This document shows, piece by piece, positions 34,151 to 42,861 of a stretch of 64,000 nt of DNA. Position 1 is the stretch's first letter; the number at the start of each line of letters is the position of its first letter. This stretch comes from Flavobacterium alkalisoli (GTDB lineage: Bacteria; Bacteroidota; Bacteroidia; Flavobacteriales; Flavobacteriaceae): assembly GCF_008000935.1 (NCBI RefSeq), contig NZ_CP042831.1, forward strand, positions 3,472,001-3,536,000. The letters run 5' to 3'. Made by a program: the position numbers and the translations under genes. A model generated the notes under the pieces. It made no database searches. It was not told the origin of the DNA and saw only the letters and a program-made list of their open reading frames with translations.

Positions 34151-34879
34151 TTAAATCTCAAAGCTAAACCCCTTTTCTGTTAGCTTATCATATATTTTTT
34201 GATCAAACTCATATAATTTAGCAGCTCTATGAGAAACTTTCTTTTGCTTTTCATTAAGTTCAACAAGTAACTTCATTTTAAGTATTTTCCTCCTGAAGTT
34301 GGATTTATCCATCTCAACTCCCAAAATCTCTTCATACAATCGCATTAGTTCCAAAAGCGTAAATTTATCAGGTAGTAAATTAAAACCTATAGGAGCCTGT
34401 CTTACACGGTTGCGAAGGCATTCTATACTGTAATCAAGTATGGCATTATGGTCATAAATTAGATTAGGTATTTCATTTATCTTATACCATTTTGCATCAG
34501 AAGCTGTAAAACCTGGCTGAATGGTATAATCATCACGCATTATTAATGCAAAGTAGCCTATGGTTATTACCCTACCTAATGGAAAACGATTTGGTTGACC
34601 AAACGCTTTCAACTGCTCCAAATAAACATTATTAAGACCCGTCAGGTCTGCAAGAAGCCGCTGAGCTGCACTGTCTATACTTTCCTTTTCTCTTATCCAT
34701 CCGCCGGGTAAACCCCACTCCCCTTTACGTATACCAACACCGTGTTCAACAAGAAGTACTTCAAGCCCGTTTTTATCGAAACCAAATATTACACAGTCAA
34801 TTGTAATGGAGTTCATTACTGACTTTTCTGTGGTTTTTCCTGACTCTTTATTAATCTTTTTTTCCACTTTGTAAATCAT
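34151..34879 (-). CDS. Nudix-related transcriptional regulator (NrtR/AraR-like)
   Basis: A 242-residue protein (an inner start MNSITIDC at 34816 is possible). The N-terminal Nudix fold has TIDCVIFGFDKNGLEVLLVEHG and the Nudix region LPGGWIREKESIDSAAQRLLADLTGL, where the catalytic REUXEE is changed to RLLADL, so hydrolysis is unlikely. The C-terminal 90 residues form the winged helix of the NrtR group (FTLLELMRLYEEILGVEMDKSNFRRKILKMKLL). Nudix-type regulators such as AraR control pentose genes in Bacteroides; here it lies downstream of kdgK-eda and likely senses a sugar. Confidence 0.88.
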   Translation of the reverse strand: MIYKVEKKINKESGKTTEKSVMNSITIDCVIFGFDKNGLEVLLVEHGVGIRKGEWGLPGGWIREKESIDSAAQRLLADLTGLNNVYLEQLKAFGQPNRFPLGRVITIGYFALIMRDDYTIQPGFTASDAKWYKINEIPNLIYDHNAILDYSIECLRNRVRQAPIGFNLLPDKFTLLELMRLYEEILGVEMDKSNFRRKILKMKLLVELNEKQKKVSHRAAKLYEFDQKIYDKLTEKGFSFEI

Positions 34880-34957
34880 TTAAGGTGTAATGCAGGTATT
34901 TAAAGAGGCTTTACTGAAGATGTAATCAAACAAATAATGAATTATATTATTATCCGA

Positions 34958-35629
34958 TTAACGATTATTGTTCTTTATTTGGTTTATTAAAGCTTTAACG
35001 GAAACGGCTACTTCCGTCAATGAATTATAATCTTTATTCGCAAGTATATTTTTAGTTATCAGTTTACTCCCTAAACCTACAGCCGATACTCCGCTTTGAA
35101 ACCAGGAAGCAATATTTTCCTGATTAGTTTCTACACCTCCTGTTACTATAAAATCAATATTATTAAACAGAGGGCGTATTGCCTCAACAAATGCCGGTCC
35201 CAACACATTTCCGGGAAACAGTTTAATAATAGTACATCCGGCAGCTGCAGCAAGATGAATTTCTCGCGGAGTCATACATCCGGGAAAGTATGGGACTTTT
35301 GCTTTTACTGCGGCTTTATTAACTGATTCATCAAAAAAAGGACTTACCAAAAAATCTGCTCCAAGTTCAATAAATAAATTAGCTTCATCGGCATTGGTTA
35401 CTGTACCAACACCTATATGAAGACCAGGCATTGAACTATCACGTTCCTTTATGATAGCCTGCAGATTTTTTATTGCATTTTTTCCCCTATTGGTAAACTC
35501 AATTATTGAAATATTTGCTTTAAATAAAGCTTTTGTAACTGCAATACAAACCTCGGTATCATCATGATAAAACAAGGGAAGTATCCCCTCACTTTTTATA
35601 CGATTATATATAATTTCTTTATCTCGCAT
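34958..35629 (-). CDS. eda: KDPG aldolase (2-dehydro-3-deoxy-phosphogluconate aldolase)
   Basis: A 223-residue class I aldolase splitting KDPG into pyruvate and glyceraldehyde-3-phosphate, the last step of glucuronate breakdown. IIEFTNRGKNA with the family's Glu, GVGTVTNADEANLFIELGADFLVSP, the Schiff-base lysine in TIIKLFPGNVLGPAF and TGGV near the end are all seen. Its start overlaps the end of kdgK by 11 bases, so the two are translationally linked. Confidence 0.94.
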   Translation of the reverse strand: MRDKEIIYNRIKSEGILPLFYHDDTEVCIAVTKALFKANISIIEFTNRGKNAIKNLQAIIKERDSSMPGLHIGVGTVTNADEANLFIELGADFLVSPFFDESVNKAAVKAKVPYFPGCMTPREIHLAAAAGCTIIKLFPGNVLGPAFVEAIRPLFNNIDFIVTGGVETNQENIASWFQSGVSAVGLGSKLITKNILANKDYNSLTEVAVSVKALINQIKNNNR

Positions 35630-36641
35630 TACTTAAAATTCTTTTAATCTGCTCAACTGATTGCTTTGTTGCATCGCCGGATTCAGCAAGTTTACCTACT
35701 GCAGCAGCAGCAGCAAAATTAATTATGTCCTGAGAAGGAAATTTATTACATATGCCGTAAATAAGCCCTGCCATAAAACAATCACCACTCCCTACACTGT
35801 CTGTAACAGATATGTTTTCAAAAATATTTGAGGTAAAAAAAGTATCTTCTTTTTGCAATACACCAAAATAAGACTCCTTTAACCTATAGGTAAGAGCAAC
35901 TGTATGAACCTTTTGATACTTTTCCCGTATTCTTCCTATACTTATTAATGCTGCTTCCTTCAATTCCTCGTTAGAAGCGTTTTTACTGTCAGCAAGAGAT
36001 GCAGGTATTCCTAATAGACTTTCTATAGCCCAAATGTTTCCCATTATTACATTACAGTCACGAACTAAGCCAGGCATTATTTTATCGGGCAACTCACCAT
36101 ACTTCCATAATTTATTCCTGTAATTAAGGTCTGTTGATATTGTTATACCTTTTGCAGATGCAGCAGTGACAGCTTCTTTACAAATAAGGGCAATATTTTT
36201 ATTAAGAGCTGGGTTAATAGCACTAAAATGAAACCACGTACAGTCTTCAAAAACCCTATCCCAATCAATCGTGCCGGGCTTTAATTGTGAAAAGGAGGAG
36301 AAATCCCTGTCATATACTACTCCATTATTTTTAACTTCAGCCCCATAAGGCAGGTAATATATACCCAACCTATTTCCTGAATAAAAAACTTTGTCCGTAT
36401 TAATTCCTCTGTGTCTGATCTGATTGCCTATATCCTTCCCAATATAATTATCCGGTAAGGCTGTAAGGTAATTTACAGGAATATCCCATAATGCCAGCGC
36501 AGTTGCAACATTTAGTTCTGCTCCTCCTATGTAATAAGGAATAGAAGAATCAGAAACCCAACTTTCTTTTAAAGCAAAACGAAGCAATGCTTCTCCAAAG
36601 CAGCATATCTTATGGTTTCGTAAAAGAGTAATTTCATCCAA
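35619..36641 (-). CDS. kdgK: 2-keto-3-deoxygluconate kinase (PfkB family)
   Basis: A 340-residue PfkB-type kinase making KDPG from KDG with ATP. The N-terminus has CFGEALLRF and IGGAELNVATALALW; the C-terminal signature DSVGSGDCFMAGLIYG contains the catalytic Asp of GxGD. It is first in the kdgK-eda pair, whose promoter (-7 TATTTTTG at 36701-36694) is 57.5 bp from the shared LacI-type operator, divergent from the uxu operon. Confidence 0.92.
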   Translation of the reverse strand: MDEITLLRNHKICCFGEALLRFALKESWVSDSSIPYYIGGAELNVATALALWDIPVNYLTALPDNYIGKDIGNQIRHRGINTDKVFYSGNRLGIYYLPYGAEVKNNGVVYDRDFSSFSQLKPGTIDWDRVFEDCTWFHFSAINPALNKNIALICKEAVTAASAKGITISTDLNYRNKLWKYGELPDKIMPGLVRDCNVIMGNIWAIESLLGIPASLADSKNASNEELKEAALISIGRIREKYQKVHTVALTYRLKESYFGVLQKEDTFFTSNIFENISVTDSVGSGDCFMAGLIYGICNKFPSQDIINFAAAAAVGKLAESGDATKQSVEQIKRILSNAR

Positions 36642-36693
36642 ATTTTCAGAATCTTTTTATTAAGACCGCTATTTTTAAGCACAGCCTACTCTT

Positions 36694-36808
36694 CAAAAAT
36701 AAAATATTTAAAATAGCTATACTTACAAGAGCTATCTAAACTTACGAATACGTTTTAGCTGAAATATTTGTAATAAATAACCTTTCTTGAATTTTAAAGG
36801 TAATATTG
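36694..36808. promoter_or_regulatory. Divergent promoters around LacI-type operator 1 (kdgK / SDR-uxuA)
   Basis: The palindrome TTACGAATACGTTTTAG at 36742-36758 is centred at 36751.5. The minus-strand -7 box TATTTTTG (36701-36694) ends 57.5 bp away; the plus-strand TAATATTG (36801-36808, one mismatch) ends 56.5 bp away. Neither has a TTTG at -33. Confidence 0.75.
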
Positions 36809-36843
36809 AATATTGAAAAAAGATTATAAACCAATATTTTACT

Positions 36844-37665
36844 ATGGATATTTTAGACTCTTTCTCCTTAAAGGATAAAGTTATAGTCGTAACAGGTGGA
36901 ACCGGTGTTTTGGGCGAATCCTTTATAGAGGCAATTGCACAGGCCGGAGGAAAAATAGCTGTTTTGGGGCGTAATAAAGAAAAGGCTGATGCAAGGGTAA
37001 AACTGGCTGCTAAATATGGAGCAGAAGCTATTGCTGTTATAGCTGATGTGCTGGATGAAACAGACGTAAAAAAGGCCAGAGATATTATATTAACTCATTT
37101 TGGAACAATTGATGGTTTGGTAAATGCTGCGGGAGGCAATATTCCTGGAGCAACTTTTGAACCAAATCAAAATCTTTTTGACTCAAAAGTGTCTGACACC
37201 ATAAAAGCTATCGAATTGAACCTTTATGGCACCATAATCCCAACCCAAGTTTTTGGACAAATAATAGCGGAAAAAGGTAAAGGTTCAATTATAAATATTT
37301 CTTCTCTTGCTGCCAGCAGATCCATTACCCGTGTTTTAGGTTATACTGTAGCAAAACATGGGATAGACGGTTATACTAAATGGATGGCTACAGAGCTGTC
37401 ACTACGTTACGGCGATAAGGTACGTGTTAATGCTATTGCCCCCGGGGTATTTCTTACCGAACAAAACCGTACCCTGTTAACAAACGCAGATGGAAGCTTT
37501 ACTTCACGTGCAAAAAGATTTGTTGACAATACTCCTTACTCACGACTTGGTAATCCTAAAGAATTACAGGGTACCTTAGTATATTTATTAAGCGATGCTT
37601 CTGCCTTTGTAAATGGTGAAACAATTTTTGTTGATGGCGGCTTTAATGCATGGTGTGGCGTATAA
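36844..37665 (+). CDS. SDR-type D-mannonate oxidoreductase (fructuronate reductase)
   Basis: A 273-residue SDR expected to reduce D-fructuronate to D-mannonate, replacing the unrelated long-chain UxuB of enterobacteria. TGGTGVLGESFIEAI, NAAGGNIPGATFEP, serine in NISSLAASR, YTVAKHGIDGYTKWMA and the C-terminus FVDGGFNAWCGV are visible; NAAGGN and GFNAWCGV recur in mannonate oxidoreductase-type SDRs. The role is supported by the adjacent uxuA and uxaC. Confidence 0.88.
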   Translation: MDILDSFSLKDKVIVVTGGTGVLGESFIEAIAQAGGKIAVLGRNKEKADARVKLAAKYGAEAIAVIADVLDETDVKKARDIILTHFGTIDGLVNAAGGNIPGATFEPNQNLFDSKVSDTIKAIELNLYGTIIPTQVFGQIIAEKGKGSIINISSLAASRSITRVLGYTVAKHGIDGYTKWMATELSLRYGDKVRVNAIAPGVFLTEQNRTLLTNADGSFTSRAKRFVDNTPYSRLGNPKELQGTLVYLLSDASAFVNGETIFVDGGFNAWCGV

Positions 37666-37677
37666 TTATATTGATTT

Positions 37678-38850
37678 ATGAGTACTTACAAAAATAAACT
37701 TGAACAGACCTGGAGATGGTATGGCCCTGATGATACCGTTAGCCTTCAGGATATAAAACAGGCTGGAGCTACTGGAATAGTATCTGCCCTACATCATGTT
37801 CCTCATGGTGAGATTTGGACTGTAGAAGAAATTCAAAAAAGAAAAAAACAGATTGAAGATGCAGGTTTAACGTGGTCTGTAGTAGAAAGTGTTCCTGTCC
37901 ACGAAGCCATAAAAACACGTAGTAAACATGCAGAAGTGTATCTGTCTAATTACAAGACATCACTAAAAAACCTGAGTGAATGTGGCTTAAAAACAGTTTG
38001 TTATAATTTTATGCCTGTGTTAGACTGGACTCGAACAAAACTTGACCTGGAACTTAATAATGGTGCAAAAGCGCTTTACTTCGAATGGGCCTCTGTTGCT
38101 TACTTTGATATATACCTTCTTAAACGAAAAGATGCCGAAAAAGACTATTCTGATGTTGTTTTAGAACAGGCAGAAAAAATAAAAGACACTATTAGTATAC
38201 AGGAAAGTAACACTTTAAAAGATATAATTCTCATGGGTGTGCCAGGGGAAAGCAGTACTACTCTGGAAACTTTACAGCAAAGTATAGAAATTTATCAGTC
38301 AATTGGTCATAAGGGATTAAGGGAAAACCTTGTTTTTTTCCTTAAATCAATTGCTGATGTTTGCAAAGAGGAAGGAATAAAGATGACAATCCATCCGGAT
38401 GATCCTCCCTACCCTATATTAGGACTACCGAGAATTGTAAGTAATAAAGAAGATCTTGAGTATATAATTAATGAGGTTAAGGATGATTTTAATGGGATAT
38501 GTTTTTGCACAGGCTCTTTAGGGGCAGGTAGCCATAATGATATACCTGAAATATTTGAAGCCGTAAAAAAAAGGGTGTATTTTATACATCTGAGAAATGT
38601 GAAAAAGGATAAGCTTGGTAATTTTTATGAAGCCGATCATTTAGATGGTGATGTCAATATGTATAAAATAATGAAGGCTATCGTAGAAGAGAATAATAAC
38701 CGCTCCGTCCCTATACCTTTCAGACCTGATCACGGACATCAGATACTAGACGACCTTAACAAAACATCACATCCTGGCTATTCTGCCATTGGCAGGTTAA
38801 AAGGGTTGGCAGAACTTCGGGGCCTAGAATTAGGAATTACCGGACAATAA
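37678..38850 (+). CDS. uxuA: Mannonate dehydratase
   Basis: A 390-residue TIM-barrel enzyme dehydrating D-mannonate to 2-keto-3-deoxygluconate. The family start TWRWYGPDDTVSLQDIKQAGATGIVSALHHVPHGEIW is intact. Metal ligands fall in IHPDDPPYPILGLPRIV, FCTGSLGAG, FIHLRNV and the terminal RPDHGHQIL. It is 12 bases after the SDR and 15 before uxaC in the glucuronate operon. Confidence 0.96.
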   Translation: MSTYKNKLEQTWRWYGPDDTVSLQDIKQAGATGIVSALHHVPHGEIWTVEEIQKRKKQIEDAGLTWSVVESVPVHEAIKTRSKHAEVYLSNYKTSLKNLSECGLKTVCYNFMPVLDWTRTKLDLELNNGAKALYFEWASVAYFDIYLLKRKDAEKDYSDVVLEQAEKIKDTISIQESNTLKDIILMGVPGESSTTLETLQQSIEIYQSIGHKGLRENLVFFLKSIADVCKEEGIKMTIHPDDPPYPILGLPRIVSNKEDLEYIINEVKDDFNGICFCTGSLGAGSHNDIPEIFEAVKKRVYFIHLRNVKKDKLGNFYEADHLDGDVNMYKIMKAIVEENNNRSVPIPFRPDHGHQILDDLNKTSHPGYSAIGRLKGLAELRGLELGITGQ

Positions 38851-38865
38851 CATTAAAATTACACT

Positions 38866-40281
38866 ATGTCTTTCTTTTTAAAAGATAATTTTATTCTTGA
38901 ATCTGATATTGCAGAGCAGTTATACTTTAACTATGCTCAAAATCAGCCTATAATAGATTATCATTCCCATCTCTCCCCTTCTGCAATTGCTAATGATATA
39001 AACTTTGAGAACATAACAGATGTCTGGCTAAAAGGCGACCACTATAAATGGAGAGCCATGAGGGCTTTAGGCATTGAGGAAAAGTACATAACAGGTGCTG
39101 CTTCTGATTATGAAAAATTCTTAAAATGGGCACAAACAGTACCTCATACCTTAAGAAATCCGTTATTTCACTGGACACATATGGAACTTAAAAACCCCTT
39201 TGGTATAACGGAACTTTTAAATCAGGACACTGCCCGTAAAATTTATGATGTAACTTCTGAAAAACTTCAATCTCAGGCTTTTTCTCCAAAAGGATTATTA
39301 AACAATTTTAATGTGGAGATGGTTGGTACTACAGATGATCCCCTTGATTCACTTGAAGATCACCTTAAAATTCGTAATGATGAATCAAAGGTCAAAGTAC
39401 TGCCTACTTTTCGTCCGGACAGAATATTTAACATTGATTCCGGAAATAAATTCAGAAACTATGTCCAAAAATTAGGAGAGTTTACCCATACAGAAATAAC
39501 AGATTTGGAATCTTTACTAAATGCTTTTAAGATAAGAATCAATTATTTTAATGATGCAGGGTGTGTATCTTCAGATCATGGATTAAGTGCAATACCTCAT
39601 AAAGGAAAGAATAGTAAAACTGATATTGAGAAAATATTTAAAGAGGTTTTAAACGGTAATGACAGTAAAGCTATAGAAATAAAAGAAAGTTTTACCTATT
39701 TCATGCTGGTTGAATTATGCAAAATGTATTATGAAAAAGGATGGGTACAGCAATTTCATTTAGGAGCCTTAAGAAACAGTAATGCATATAAAGTTTCGGT
39801 TTTAGGTCGTGATACCGGGTTTGATTCCGTAGGAGATTACAAGCAGGCTGAAACATTATCTGCATTACTAAACGAGTTGGAATCTGATAATAAATTATCT
39901 AAAACCATATTATACAACCTTAACCCGGCAGACAATACCCTATTTGCAACAATGACAGGAAACTTTCAGGGGGAAGGTATAAGGGGAAAAATTCAATACG
40001 GATCAGGCTGGTGGTTTTTAGACCAACTTGACGGAATGACAAATCAGATGAATGTATTATCAAATCAGGGGCTTATAAGCACTTTTATCGGTATGCTTAC
40101 AGACTCACGAAGTTTCCTTTCCTATTCACGTCACGAATATTTCAGAAGGCTGTTGTGTAACCTCTTTGCAGAGGATATCAAAAAAGGATACCTGCCTAAT
40201 GATGTTCACTGGATAGGATCTGTAATTTCCGATATCTGTTACCACAATGCAAAAAAATACTTTAACCTTAACCAAAGTTAA
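38866..40281 (+). CDS. uxaC: Glucuronate isomerase
   Basis: A 471-residue amidohydrolase-fold isomerase converting D-glucuronate to D-fructuronate, the entry step. IIDYHSHLSPSAIANDINFENITDVWLKGDHYKWRAMRALG at the N-terminus is the family signature with the metal-binding HSH; TTDDPLDSLEDH, FHLGALRNSN, and RHEYFRRLLCNLFA near the end complete it. It supplies the pathway with glucuronate freed by GH67/GH115. Confidence 0.96.
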   Translation: MSFFLKDNFILESDIAEQLYFNYAQNQPIIDYHSHLSPSAIANDINFENITDVWLKGDHYKWRAMRALGIEEKYITGAASDYEKFLKWAQTVPHTLRNPLFHWTHMELKNPFGITELLNQDTARKIYDVTSEKLQSQAFSPKGLLNNFNVEMVGTTDDPLDSLEDHLKIRNDESKVKVLPTFRPDRIFNIDSGNKFRNYVQKLGEFTHTEITDLESLLNAFKIRINYFNDAGCVSSDHGLSAIPHKGKNSKTDIEKIFKEVLNGNDSKAIEIKESFTYFMLVELCKMYYEKGWVQQFHLGALRNSNAYKVSVLGRDTGFDSVGDYKQAETLSALLNELESDNKLSKTILYNLNPADNTLFATMTGNFQGEGIRGKIQYGSGWWFLDQLDGMTNQMNVLSNQGLISTFIGMLTDSRSFLSYSRHEYFRRLLCNLFAEDIKKGYLPNDVHWIGSVISDICYHNAKKYFNLNQS

Positions 40282-40286
40282 TATAG

Positions 40287-41651
40287 ATGGATAAAACAAA
40301 ACTCATAAACAATATTGGTAATTATCGTTGGACAATTTGTACACTGCTCTTTTTTGGTACAACCATAAACTATTTAGACAGACAGGTACTAAGTCTATTA
40401 CATCCGATTCTTGAAGAAGAGTTAAACTGGACCAATACTGATTACGGGTTGATTACAGCAGTTTTTCAACTTACTTATGGCTTATTTACCTTACTTTCCG
40501 GTAGGCTTATAGATAAGATAGGTACAAAAAAAGGATATGCCATAGCTTTAATAGTGTGGTCTATAGGAGCTGTATTACATGCTTTTGCCATTCCTATAGG
40601 TAAGGGAACTTCAGATCTTTTAGGAATATTGGGAGTTACAGGTATTTCTGTCTCAGTGGCAGGATTCATCATAGCAAGGGCAATACTTGCAATTGGTGAA
40701 TCGGCCAATTTCCCTGCTGCTATTAAGGCTACAGCAGAATATTTTCCGAAAAAAGAAAGGTCGCTGGCTACAGGTATTTTTAACTCCGGATCAAATATAG
40801 GGGCTATTCTGGCACCGCTTACTGTGCCCTGGATAGCTTATCACCTAGGTTGGGAAAGTTCATTTATTATAATAGGATCTTTAGGTTTTGTATGGCTTGT
40901 TTTCTGGTGGATCTATTATGATGAGCCTTCAAAACAAAAAAGGTTAACGGCTCAGGAATATGAATATATAACAGAAGATAGTGAAGTTAACAGTATAAAT
41001 CCTGAAGAAATAAAGGAAACTAAAACTTCATGGTTTAAATTACTGGCTTTTAGAGAAACATGGGCTTTTACATTGGGTAAATTTTTTACAGACGGAGTAT
41101 GGTGGTTCCTGCTATTTTGGCTTCCCTCCTACTTAACCTCACAATTTGGATTGAAAAATACCGATATTACCCTGCCGCTGGCAGTGTTATACAGCATGAC
41201 CATGGTAGGTAGTATTTGTGGCGGATGGTTTCCGTTATACTTTATAAAAAAAGGATATGATACCGCACCTGCAAGACGAAAAGCAATGTTTTTTATAGCT
41301 TTAATCCCATTGGTTGTGTTATTAGTTCAGCCATTGGGAGAAATAACATTCTGGATTCCGGTGCTTTTAATAGGAACGTGTGCCTCTGCACATCAGGCAT
41401 GGTCTGCAAACCTGTACTCAACAGTATCTGATATGTTCCCCAAATCTGCAATAGCCAGCGTAATAGGCATAGGTACTATGGCCGGAAGTATTGGAGGGGC
41501 TTTGACATCCTTTCTTGTGGGTAAACTTTTTGATGCCTATAAAGCTTCGGGAGACCTTACAATGGGATATACAATAGTATTCAGTTTTTGCGCGGTTGCC
41601 TATCTGTTTGCCTGGTTTATAATGAAAATTTTGGTGCCTAAACTAAAATAA
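40287..41651 (+). CDS. MFS hexuronate transporter (ExuT-like)
   Basis: A 454-residue 12-helix permease of the anion:cation symporter branch. NYLDRQVLSLLHPILEEELNWTNTDYGLITAVFQLTYGL is the family N-terminal signature, with RLIDKIGTKKGYAIALIVWSIGAVLHAF after it. It starts five bases after uxaC, so it is most likely the inner-membrane importer of glucuronate or aldouronic acid. The last gene of the glucuronate operon, meeting the LacI gene tail to tail. Confidence 0.92.
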   Translation: MDKTKLINNIGNYRWTICTLLFFGTTINYLDRQVLSLLHPILEEELNWTNTDYGLITAVFQLTYGLFTLLSGRLIDKIGTKKGYAIALIVWSIGAVLHAFAIPIGKGTSDLLGILGVTGISVSVAGFIIARAILAIGESANFPAAIKATAEYFPKKERSLATGIFNSGSNIGAILAPLTVPWIAYHLGWESSFIIIGSLGFVWLVFWWIYYDEPSKQKRLTAQEYEYITEDSEVNSINPEEIKETKTSWFKLLAFRETWAFTLGKFFTDGVWWFLLFWLPSYLTSQFGLKNTDITLPLAVLYSMTMVGSICGGWFPLYFIKKGYDTAPARRKAMFFIALIPLVVLLVQPLGEITFWIPVLLIGTCASAHQAWSANLYSTVSDMFPKSAIASVIGIGTMAGSIGGALTSFLVGKLFDAYKASGDLTMGYTIVFSFCAVAYLFAWFIMKILVPKLK

Positions 41652-41654
41652 TAC

Positions 41655-42695
41655 TTATTGCAGGGTTGTCGAGTTTCTTATATTTATTGAAGTATCAAGC
41701 AGTACGGTTTCATACAGTGAAGCCCTTTTTGTGTTTGATTCACATTCTATAAGCTCAAGGAGTTTTTTAAGAGCCATATAACCCATGTCTTTTGCAGGTT
41801 GCCTTATAGCAGAAAGTGAAGGATTAAGAGAAAAAGGAATATCGGTATTCGCAAAACCTATTACGGCAATTTCATCCGGTACCTTTATTTTTAATTTAGC
41901 TAAAATACCAAGGCTTCTGGTAGTAATAACATCTGTAGCGCCAAATATGGCATTAGGGGCTATATTCTGCTCTCTTAACTCTAATATTGACTTACTTATT
42001 TTTTCATCCAGTTCATCGGTATTTTCCAGATTGCAGAAAACCATATATCGGGGGTTAATTGGTATATCTAAATTCTTTAATGCTTTTTTAAAACCCTGAA
42101 TCCTTTGGTTATTATCCCCAAATTTATCTCCCGTTATAAATAATATTCTTTTCCTGTTAATATCAATAAGATGTTGGGTAGCCTCTAAAGCACCCTTGTA
42201 TTCATTTACACCTATCTTGGTGGTTTTAATATCAGGGTTTATCCTGTCAAACAACACAACCGGGCAGTGCTTTTCATTAATTAGATTTATATAATCTGAA
42301 TTTGATGTCTCACTAACCGGAGCTAACAAAATGCCGTCTACGCCTTTAGAAATTAAAGAATCCAGACAGGCACGTTCATTGTCCACATTTTCATAGCTCT
42401 GCATTATAATGATATCACTGCCTACCTCATATGATGCTTTATGGATACCATCTAATACCTGTGCTAAAAAAGTACTGCTAAAAAAAGAGTTTACAATTAC
42501 ACCAATTGAGTTTGTATGCCCTATCTTAAGGCTCTTTGCCAGCCTATTAGGCCGGTAATTATGCTGGTTAGCATAATCAATTATTATTTTCCTTGTTTCG
42601 GCACTTATTTCATAGCTGTTATTTAAAGCTTTAGAGATAGTGGAAACAGAGAAATTAAGTGCTTTTGCAATATCTTTTATTGTAATATTAGCCAT
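41655..42695 (-). CDS. LacI-family transcriptional regulator of the xylan locus
   Basis: A 346-residue regulator. The N-terminal helix-turn-helix and hinge are TIKDIAKALNFSVSTISKALNN and NYRPNRLAKSLK, and a periplasmic-binding-protein-like ligand domain follows (IGVIVNSFFSSTFLAQVLDGI, DGILLAPVSE, VVLFDR, FGATDVITTRSLGIL). The dimer should bind palindromes with a central CG, as found at 36742, 48108, 53151 and 59793. None is seen in its own upstream region, so it does not appear to regulate itself. Ligand probably a uronic acid or xylo-oligosaccharide, by inference. Confidence 0.93.
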   Translation of the reverse strand: MANITIKDIAKALNFSVSTISKALNNSYEISAETRKIIIDYANQHNYRPNRLAKSLKIGHTNSIGVIVNSFFSSTFLAQVLDGIHKASYEVGSDIIIMQSYENVDNERACLDSLISKGVDGILLAPVSETSNSDYINLINEKHCPVVLFDRINPDIKTTKIGVNEYKGALEATQHLIDINRKRILFITGDKFGDNNQRIQGFKKALKNLDIPINPRYMVFCNLENTDELDEKISKSILELREQNIAPNAIFGATDVITTRSLGILAKLKIKVPDEIAVIGFANTDIPFSLNPSLSAIRQPAKDMGYMALKKLLELIECESNTKRASLYETVLLDTSINIRNSTTLQ

Positions 42696-42808
42696 TTATA
42701 ATTGTGTTGATTAATTGGTAAGGCAATTATAATAATTTTCAATAAAATATCAATAAATAATCCATTTATAGTAATAAATTACAAAAATTTTTATTAATAT
42801 AAAAAATT

Positions 42809-42837
42809 AAACCTGCAACAGTTACTGTCGCAGGTTT
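42809..42837 (-). terminator. Terminator after susD
   Basis: AAACCTGC/GCAGGTTT stem, with a T-rich tract following on the minus strand. It separates susCD from the LacI gene. Confidence 0.8.
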
Positions 42838-42861
42838 AAACTCAACTTAACACAAACTAAT

